From the IMG/VR virus record IMGVR_UViG_3300044949_001174, positions 1 to 35,588 of that record: 35,588 nt of DNA, one strand, 5' to 3'. The notes beneath the pieces are model-generated. The model did not search any database and was not told the origin of the DNA. It saw only the letters and a list, made by a program, of their open reading frames with translations. Below, in pieces: positions 15,981 through 21,183 of this stretch. The number at the start of each line of letters is the position of its first letter. Within the stretch, counting starts at the first letter, position 1. Both the position numbers and the translations under genes were made by a program. The stretch comes from a virus.

Positions 15981-16391
15981 ATGCCGTACGGACTACGCAA
16001 AGGCTTGGAAGACATTGCCTACGAACTAAAAGGAATCAGGAATATTCTTGGTTCCATGTGGCACAGTCGGTACTCAAACGCTGAGACTGACATTGCCAAT
16101 CCCGAAATGTTTGCAGATGAATACATTTCGACAGAAGAATGTGGCAAGCGTCTAGGAGTCTCCGATCAAACCATTCGCAACTGGATTGCAATCGGTAGAA
16201 AGAACCCTGATAAAGGCTGGGTAGAAGGCATTCATTATGTCAATGTTTCTCCTGACGTCCACAAAAAAGCAGTTTTGCGTATTCCATGGAATCGCCTCAT
16301 TCAGTCTTTTGCCAAAAACGAAAACATCAATCTTAAAAACCTGCGTGCGCAGTATCACTTATACCATGCAACCAAAGAGGTTCTTGAGTGA
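15981..16391 (+). CDS. Helix-turn-helix DNA-binding protein (MerR/excisionase-like)
   Basis: 136 residues. The region ISTEECGKRLGVSDQTIRNW (about residues 49-68) is a winged-helix HTH of the MerR/excisionase type, and GWVEGIHYVNVSPDVHKKAVLRIPWNRLI resembles the wing and following strand that read a target site. The N-terminal 45 residues are helical. A GGAG site precedes the ATG. Its stop overlaps the ATG of the next gene (TGATG), the start of a plus-strand group through dcd. It is a likely phage regulator; no integrase is nearby, so a role as an excisionase is not supported. Confidence 0.75.
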   Translation: MPYGLRKGLEDIAYELKGIRNILGSMWHSRYSNAETDIANPEMFADEYISTEECGKRLGVSDQTIRNWIAIGRKNPDKGWVEGIHYVNVSPDVHKKAVLRIPWNRLIQSFAKNENINLKNLRAQYHLYHATKEVLE

Positions 16392-16858
16392 TGGCACATC
16401 GTTTTAAGGGAATTGATATCAATGCCATTACTATCGATAACCATGAGGAGCTACTGCCCAAATCCCTGGCAGATCAAGTGGAAATGTTCTTACCACCCTG
16501 GGGTTCTTTCGATGATGGTTGCTTGCGTCGCTACCTAGAAAACTTAAAAAACTATGAAGAAGAGGATGCCAACTCTGGCATGACCTTAGCCAATCGATTA
16601 CGACTGGCATTCAAAGATCTGAACCCAGACACAATCTGCGGTAAATTTCCACAAGCGGAGTTGCCTCTTAAACGTCGGTTGCGATGTGTTGCTGAGTATT
16701 TGATCAGGTCTGGAGAATTTGATAAGGTGCGAGATGAGCAAGGAAAACTCTGCAAGAAACGCGGCGTGCTTGGCAAGTTGGTTGTCTTGTACCAGCCAAC
16801 TCCAAAGCTGTTAGAATCTCTGCATCGTCAAGGGCTATTAAAAAGTGGATCGCCGTGA
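16391..16858 (+). CDS. Protein of unknown function, helical
   Basis: 155 residues from ATG 16391 (MAHRFKGIDINAITIDNHEEL), which overlaps the previous stop. It is rich in helices (LADQVEMFLPPWGSFDDGCLRRYLENLKNYEEED) with a basic C-terminal part (LPLKRRLRCVAEYLIRSGEFDKV, then KRGVLGKLVVLYQPTPKLLESL) that looks like a winged-helix fold. Coupling to the HTH gene suggests a shared regulatory or DNA-related role. Confidence 0.6.
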   Translation: MAHRFKGIDINAITIDNHEELLPKSLADQVEMFLPPWGSFDDGCLRRYLENLKNYEEEDANSGMTLANRLRLAFKDLNPDTICGKFPQAELPLKRRLRCVAEYLIRSGEFDKVRDEQGKLCKKRGVLGKLVVLYQPTPKLLESLHRQGLLKSGSP

Positions 16859-17234
16859 GAAGTTAATTGCGTCAGTCATTGGTCCTGAACTAGACGAGAC
16901 CAAGGCAAAGATGCTTGATACTACTGTCAAGCTCATCCTTGGAGACATGGGCGCACAGTACGTCAAGTTTTGGGATGCAGAAGGTCCTGGCGTTTTGGTA
17001 TTTCAGCCTGACAATAAAGAGCGCTCTATATTCTTTTGGACGTTAAAAGAAATTCACGCAGCAGAAGAAGATTGCGAACATAACAATAACGGTGATCTTG
17101 CCGAGACATTGCGACGCATTCTTGCCGCTGCACAAAAGATTGATCCGATGGAAAAAGCAGGATATATCATCAATGATGACAAGGGTCTTCGCTATTTGGA
17201 AATAGCGTATAACGACATCGTTAACAATGACTGA
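16845..17234 (+). CDS. Protein of unknown function, acidic
   Basis: 129 residues from GTG 16845, overlapping the previous gene by 14 bases. It has alternating strands and helices (VKFWDAEGPGVLVFQPDNKERSIFFWTL) and an acidic helical middle. The stop overlaps the next ATG region by 8 bases. No family is recognised. The start is chosen because the open frame begins there and no better in-frame start is near. Confidence 0.55.
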   Translation: MDRREKLIASVIGPELDETKAKMLDTTVKLILGDMGAQYVKFWDAEGPGVLVFQPDNKERSIFFWTLKEIHAAEEDCEHNNNGDLAETLRRILAAAQKIDPMEKAGYIINDDKGLRYLEIAYNDIVNND

Positions 17235-17826
17235 GAAAGGTATTCGCGGCGTATCTGCCAGGGTTGAAGGCGCAGAACTTATCACCAACGCAGACTTGGT
17301 GCATGCTGCCAACGAACTTTTAGGCGGCATTGACTTGGATGTAGCGAGCTCCAAAGTTGCCAATGAGTACGTACAAGCGACTGAATACTACACACCCGTG
17401 GATGATGGGTTAAATAACCAACAATGGTATGGAAGCTGCTATTTGTTTCCACCAGCGGGATCATACTTCTGGGACCAAAAGAACCAACGGTGGAAGATGA
17501 CACGCGCTTCGTCGCTGACGTTGACTTCTTCGCATGCCGTATGGTTCCGCCGAATGTACCATGCATGGCTAGCAGACGAGATTGAGCAAGGGCTTTACTT
17601 CAGTAACTGCCCTGACATGATTCGATACGAGCCAAAGATCTTTAAATTCCCTATGTGCGTTCTACGTACCGTCCCTTACCTGCTCCGTAATCTTGATGGG
17701 AATGTAGAGAAAAAACAAACGTGCACGTCTTTTTTGGTTTACTTGCCTCCCAAAGATCGCTCAGGAGATGCAGTAGAACACTTCTGTAAAATCTACGGCG
17801 AACGTGGCCATCTCCTTGTAGACTGA
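17227..17826 (+). CDS. DNA N6-adenine methyltransferase-like (phage Dam family), variant active site
   Basis: 199 residues. The N-terminal part IDLDVASSKVANEYVQATEYYTPVDDGLNN matches the DLDVAAS-...-YYT--DDGL pattern of the phage Dam family (PF05869-like). At the position of the catalytic NPPY/DPPY motif it has YLFPPAGSYFW, so the Asn/Asp and Tyr are missing. The later part (SHAVWFRRMYHAWLADEIEQGLYFSN) is like the family's target-handling half. I associate this FPP variant with cyanophage proteins. It may be inactive as an adenine methyltransferase or act on another substrate. It lies 18 bases before dcd in the same direction. Confidence 0.65.
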   Translation: MTEKGIRGVSARVEGAELITNADLVHAANELLGGIDLDVASSKVANEYVQATEYYTPVDDGLNNQQWYGSCYLFPPAGSYFWDQKNQRWKMTRASSLTLTSSHAVWFRRMYHAWLADEIEQGLYFSNCPDMIRYEPKIFKFPMCVLRTVPYLLRNLDGNVEKKQTCTSFLVYLPPKDRSGDAVEHFCKIYGERGHLLVD

Positions 17827-17844
17827 ACAAGCTATCGAGGTCTT

Positions 17845-18432
17845 ATGAGCGTCCTGGCCGATTGGGAAATCAAAGAGCGTGCCGAAAAAGAACAAATGAT
17901 CGAACCCTTTGTTGATCGTCTGATCAGCAAAGAAGATGGTCGACGTTTGTTAAGTTATGGACTTAGTTCTTACGGATATGACATTCGTTTGTCCCCTAGC
18001 CAGTGCTTGATTTTTGGTAAGACTCAAACCGGTGATTGCGACCCAAAAGCCTTTGACGAAAGTATTTTAAAACCTGCGGAACTCTTGGAAGATGAACGCG
18101 GCAAATACTTTCTTCTTCCTCCGTATGGGTATTGTTTAGGCGTTGCACAAGAACGTTTGAAGCTGCCTCGTGATATCACTGTTGTTGCAGTTGGTAAATC
18201 TACGTACGCACGCTCAGGAATCTTAGTCAACATCACGCCCGCTGAAAGTGGGTGGGAAGGTTACTTGACGCTTGAGATCAGTAACTGCACTGGTCTATTC
18301 AATCGTGTCTATGCAAACGAAGGTATCACTCAACTGCTTTTCTACCGTGGTAATCCTTGTGAAGTCAGCTACCAAGATCGGAAAGGTAAGTATCAAGACC
18401 AACCAAATACCGTAGTATTTCCACAGGTTTAA
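17845..18432 (+). CDS. dcd: dCTP deaminase
   Basis: 195 residues. Family marks are SSYGYDIRLS near residue 42-50, GKSTYARSGILVN near 118-129 (Arg123 in RSG) and TPAESGWEGYLTLEISN near 131-147 with the catalytic Glu134. It converts dCTP to dUTP, feeding thymidylate synthesis; some homologues also hydrolyse dUTP. Length matches the trimeric Dcd/dUTPase fold. An in-frame ATG is used with a modest AGG ribosome site. The stop overlaps by 4 bases the end of the convergent gene at 18429. Confidence 0.9.
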   Translation: MSVLADWEIKERAEKEQMIEPFVDRLISKEDGRRLLSYGLSSYGYDIRLSPSQCLIFGKTQTGDCDPKAFDESILKPAELLEDERGKYFLLPPYGYCLGVAQERLKLPRDITVVAVGKSTYARSGILVNITPAESGWEGYLTLEISNCTGLFNRVYANEGITQLLFYRGNPCEVSYQDRKGKYQDQPNTVVFPQV

Positions 18433-18752
18433 CTACGTCCAAACGATTGTTTGGGTTTGTCTGCATACGCGGTAGACCCTGCACGCCCACCACTGTCACC
18501 AGCCGTGGCACTGGTGGGTTCGTTAATCAGTTGGTTCTTCTGATATTTGCCAGCAGCACGTGCACTCTTCATAAAACGGTCAACGCGTGCCACTGCTCCT
18601 TTTGACGCGGAACCAACGACACCTCGTTCTTGCGGTCGCACGTACCGCAAATCTACGTTGTAAGCTCTTCCAGGGTTCAGATCCGTTGGTACCCCAGCAG
18701 AAGTGCCGGAGTCCTTGGCTGCGTCGTAAGTCTCTGATCTAAACTTGCTCAT
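18429..18752 (-). CDS. Low-complexity basic protein, 107 residues
   Basis: MSKFRSETYDAAKDSGTSAG... rich in Ser, Gly, Ala, Lys and Arg (VARVDRFMKSARAAGKYQKNQ). No domain is recognised; it is probably disordered. The composition is like small virion or DNA-binding proteins. A TATAAT lies 7 bases before its ATG on the minus strand. It overlaps the dcd stop by 4 bases. Confidence 0.6.
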   Translation of the reverse strand: MSKFRSETYDAAKDSGTSAGVPTDLNPGRAYNVDLRYVRPQERGVVGSASKGAVARVDRFMKSARAAGKYQKNQLINEPTSATAGDSGGRAGSTAYADKPKQSFGRS

Positions 18753-18758
18753 ACTATC

Positions 18759-18764
18759 ATTATA
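18759..18764 (-). promoter_or_regulatory. TATAAT -10-like element
   Basis: Exact TATAAT on the minus strand, 7 bases upstream of the ATG at 18752, in the 37-base divergent gap with the plus gene at 18790. Transcription starting from it would begin at or near the ATG (leaderless) unless another start is used. No clear -35 was identified. Confidence 0.35.
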
Positions 18765-18789
18765 GAAAGGATATATCGCTAAGAAAACA

Positions 18790-19155
18790 ATGCGGCCCTC
18801 AATGTTTTTGCAAGAGTTTGCAGCAAATAATGATCAAGTAAAGTGCCGTTGTATTGGCTTTGAGGATTTTGGTGCACCCCTTGATACCGTAGCCAACGAC
18901 GTACCTCTTCAAGATATGTATAACACGGGTTTAGTTGCTCCCATGGATGGCATGCAACGTAATCCATTAAATATTGAAGGCCAAGGTTTGTACGGTCAGC
19001 GTCCAGGCTTAACGGGTTATATTCCTTCCATGGAAGAAGGTATGGAATTATATGGCGCCACTCCTAAACCCCCTGGTATTCAAGGTGATATTGAAGGTGA
19101 GCCAGATGATGTCGAACTCCTGCTTTCCGCCAAACGCAAAGGTTTGCTGCGTTAA
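18790..19155 (+). CDS. Protein of unknown function, 121 residues
   Basis: ATG 18790, product MRPSMFLQEFAANNDQVKCRCIGFEDFG. It has Gly/Pro-rich loops (GQGLYGQRPGLTGYIPSMEEG) and a C-terminal acidic/basic tail (DDVELLLSAKRKGLLR). No family is recognised. Alternating turn-rich segments suggest a virion component. It is divergent from the gene at 18752. Confidence 0.55.
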   Translation: MRPSMFLQEFAANNDQVKCRCIGFEDFGAPLDTVANDVPLQDMYNTGLVAPMDGMQRNPLNIEGQGLYGQRPGLTGYIPSMEEGMELYGATPKPPGIQGDIEGEPDDVELLLSAKRKGLLR

Positions 19156-19188
19156 ATTTGCTAGGCTGTCTCAGTCGGCATTTTTACA

Positions 19189-19515
19189 ATGGACATGTTT
19201 TCCCCTGTTGACGAAACCAATGGGTGTGTAGATGGCGTTTGTCCAGTACCATGGGTTACAATTAAACCACTTGAAACAACTCCCGCAATCAAAGAGGATG
19301 TTGTAAATCATCCCTCGCATTACACCGATGGGGGCATCGAATGCATCGAAGCCATTGAGGCGGCTTTAACCAACGAAGAATTCCGTGGTTACTGCAAGGG
19401 AAATAACATAAAGTATATTTGGCGTGAGCGCCACAAAGGCGAAACAGAATCACTGAAGAAAGCACAGTGGTACCTAGATCGTCTTATTCAATTGGACGAA
19501 AGTCAAAAGGGATGA
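19189..19515 (+). CDS. DUF3310 protein (putative nucleotide kinase-like)
   Basis: 108 residues. The core VVNHPSHYTDGGIECIEAIEA then GNNIKYIWRERHKGETESLKKAQWYLDRLI is the DUF3310 pattern (NHPSHY, ECI, KY-WR-KGK--E-LkKA-WYL), common in phages that take over nucleotide metabolism. The N-terminus contains two cysteines in a short loop (NGCVDGVCPVPW). Biochemical activity is not established. Its last bases overlap the convergent NblA-like gene by 13 bases. Confidence 0.85.
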   Translation: MDMFSPVDETNGCVDGVCPVPWVTIKPLETTPAIKEDVVNHPSHYTDGGIECIEAIEAALTNEEFRGYCKGNNIKYIWRERHKGETESLKKAQWYLDRLIQLDESQKG

Positions 19516-19799
19516 GCGTAATGTAAATCGTCGTCATCGTCCGACTCGTCCTGCATACAAGCCAGGGCGAGTTCACTGAGTTCCAACTCGCTAGGCAGAT
19601 CCCACTCAATATCAATCCCTTCAGAACACATGATTTCTTTGACGGCTGCCCATTCCATCATCCGTTGGAAGTACAAGTTTAACAGTGCCGCCTGCAGTTC
19701 TTCCCAACACATCTCCTCTGTTTGCAGCTCAGCTTTACGCATGGCAAACTGAAGTTCTAAAGGTAATTCAAACTCTTTACGTGTGGATTCGTTCTCCAT
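19503..19799 (-). CDS. NblA-like phycobilisome degradation protein with acidic extension
   Basis: 98 residues. Residues 10-57 (FELPLELQFAMRKAELQ through FQRMMEWAAVKEIM) align without gaps to cyanobacterial NblA. The F-x-L-x-x-E-x-QF start, a K near the turn, the EEL/EQL of the second helix, Q-x-M and a C-terminal K all fall in the same places. NblA is a small helical adaptor that directs phycobilisomes to a Clp protease. An acidic tail of about 40 residues (LPSELELSELALACMQDESDDDDD) is extra. In a phage it would mobilise amino acids or weaken light harvesting during infection. Recognition is by pattern, not by a search. Confidence 0.65.
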   Translation of the reverse strand: MENESTRKEFELPLELQFAMRKAELQTEEMCWEELQAALLNLYFQRMMEWAAVKEIMCSEGIDIEWDLPSELELSELALACMQDESDDDDDLHYAHPF

Positions 19800-19832
19800 G
19801 GAAAGCCTGAGTACTGCATTTATTCTAGGACG

Positions 19833-20462
19833 CTAGTCACTTGAAAAGGCAGAGGCGTCGTCAAGCTTGAAACGGTTAGCAAATTCTGCAAGCGCATAGG
19901 GATTGATTGTCGCTTCCAAGGTTCGGATTGCTTCCGTCTCATGGGGCTTTGCACCATAGCTTCTGAACGCACGCAGCAGTACGTCTGTGGCAACCCAAGG
20001 CTTGGCTTCAACGTCGGCAAGGAATAGGTTGATCTCTTCTCTGCGTCGTTCCAGGAGACCACCGATGACTTGGTGGTCTGCATCAAAGACCCACCGTGCA
20101 ATTTCTTCTGTTACGCCAACGTAGTCATCGACTTCAAGACAGTCAATAATGGAGCTGTACAAGAAACTTTCCCAACCAACCGAATGACAGAACGAAAGTA
20201 ATGCTTGGTGCATGCACTCATCTAAGCCTAGGTTCAACTTCAGAAGTTCGGTGTTTAAAACGGTGAGTTCATCGACAAGATACTCCAGGGCTTTGCGTTG
20301 TGTGCAGCACTGGGTTTTCTTGACAACACTGCCGTCAGGATAATACTGTGTACCAAATCCAATCGTGTAAGGCTCTGCACCCGTCTGTGGATCTGGGTAA
20401 GCAAGTTCATTGAAACCTTCATAACGACAGATTAAATCAATCGCTTGCCTGTAATTATCCAT
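19833..20462 (-). CDS. GH24 T4-type lysozyme (muramidase)
   Basis: 209 residues from ATG 20462 (MDNYRQAIDLICRYEGFNEL). A longer frame to 20591 would be in the same strand as the basic-peptide gene and lacks similarity. The catalytic set is E15 (RYEGF), D24 (YPD) and T33 (YTIGFGT), the E-8-D-T layout of phage lysozymes. The rest (ALLSFCHSVGW, LLERRREEINLF) follows the family. The C-terminal ~55 residues are extra. It cuts the glycan of peptidoglycan. A perfect 9-bp palindrome lies 1 base before the ATG and may be an operator or a translation switch. Confidence 0.85.
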   Translation of the reverse strand: MDNYRQAIDLICRYEGFNELAYPDPQTGAEPYTIGFGTQYYPDGSVVKKTQCCTQRKALEYLVDELTVLNTELLKLNLGLDECMHQALLSFCHSVGWESFLYSSIIDCLEVDDYVGVTEEIARWVFDADHQVIGGLLERRREEINLFLADVEAKPWVATDVLLRAFRSYGAKPHETEAIRTLEATINPYALAEFANRFKLDDASAFSSD

Positions 20463-20463
20463 A

Positions 20464-20483
20464 GGGGTAACAAGTGTTACCCC
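20464..20483 (-). promoter_or_regulatory. Palindrome GGGGTAACA-AG-TGTTACCCC before lysozyme start
   Basis: Perfect 9-bp arms with a 2-base centre end one base from the ATG at 20462. On the minus strand a TATACT lies immediately upstream of it. This layout fits an operator at the transcription start or an RNA hairpin that hides the ribosome site. Confidence 0.55.
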
Positions 20484-20499
20484 CAAGTATACATAATTT

Positions 20500-20622
20500 T
20501 TACTTGCCTTGGCCGCGAGACAATTTACGTCCGTGGCTAGGACGTGAATGCTTGCCGTCGCCTTGACGAGTTTTCTTAGGTTTGGACTCAATTAAGATCG
20601 TGGTGGACTTAGGCTTTGCCAT
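20500..20622 (-). CDS. Small very basic protein, 40 residues
   Basis: ATG 20622 to TAA 20500-20502. The product MAKPKSTTILIESKPKKTRQ ends in KHSRPSHGRKLSRGQGK, a Lys/Arg/Ser/Gly-rich tail of the kind seen in tiny phage proteins (KKTRQG..HSKPSHGRKK-like). It likely binds nucleic acid or sits in the head. It overlaps the longer lysozyme frame, which starts downstream at 20462, so it explains that stretch better. The ATG is followed by a Lys-rich, protein-like codon pattern. Confidence 0.65.
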   Translation of the reverse strand: MAKPKSTTILIESKPKKTRQGDGKHSRPSHGRKLSRGQGK

Positions 20623-20648
20623 GTCTAGAAATGAGTGACCTACGCAGC

Positions 20649-20891
20649 TTAACGGGTTTTTTGCTGAAGATACAGATCATTAGCAGCATTTATATCTGCA
20701 ATTACGTTTTGAAGCTCACTGACAGCAATCATGGCTTGCACTGCTTCCTGGGAACCAGGTTGAGCATTTCTTAAAATGCCAAGATTTCGGTTTAATTCCT
20801 GACGAAGAGTTGGATATTGACCACCTGTAGCCTCTGGTGTTTCAGCCCAGGTTCTTAAGTTTTTGTGTTTTCCTGCTAACTGCATCACCAT
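20649..20891 (-). CDS. Protein of unknown function, helical, 80 residues
   Basis: MVMQLAGKHKNLRTWAETPE... then two helices (LRQELNRNLGILRNA and VQAMIAVSELQNVIADINAANDLYLQQ), compatible with a coiled coil. No family is recognised. Its start overlaps the end of the gene at 20885-21181 by 7 bases. Confidence 0.6.
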   Translation of the reverse strand: MVMQLAGKHKNLRTWAETPEATGGQYPTLRQELNRNLGILRNAQPGSQEAVQAMIAVSELQNVIADINAANDLYLQQKTR

Positions 20892-21181
20892 TTCACCTTA
20901 TGTGACCAGTACCGTGCCGACATTTTATCAGGGTTGGAATCCTGGGCATTATGCCTGGCGTAATAAGATTTCTTACGTGCTTTATCCTTTGCTGTTGTTG
21001 GGTTTTTACCAGCGCCTTCTACGCCTTGCTGACCGAACCGAATAATCTTTTCTTCGCCTCCTTCACATGCTTTGACAACGTGTGATTTAGTTGCATGACC
21101 AGGAGTTTTTCTTGGCTTATTGCACTCCATGGAATCCTTGTGGATCTTGGCGGCACTAGCTGCTTTTTTGTGCTTACTCAT
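20885..21181 (-). CDS. Conserved phage basic protein with ARYWSxKVKW end
   Basis: 98 residues. The Lys-rich N-terminus (MSKHKKAASAAKIHKDSM) precedes GGEEKIIRFGQQGVEGAG and the C-terminal KARKKSYYARHNAQDSNPDK then SARYWSHKVKW. The SYYARH...KxSARYWSxKVKW motif recurs in short phage proteins (DUF5872-like). It could bind nucleic acid or be a small virion protein. Function not established. Confidence 0.75.
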   Translation of the reverse strand: MSKHKKAASAAKIHKDSMECNKPRKTPGHATKSHVVKACEGGEEKIIRFGQQGVEGAGKNPTTAKDKARKKSYYARHNAQDSNPDKMSARYWSHKVKW

Positions 21182-21183
21182 GA

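Noticed and set aside
15981-16391. Excisionase implying a temperate phage
   Set aside because: The HTH fits many regulators, and no integrase, attachment site or repressor pair was seen in the window.
20463-20591. N-terminal extension of the lysozyme frame
   Set aside because: The stretch is better explained by the 40-residue basic protein in another frame; the GH24 domain begins right after ATG 20462.
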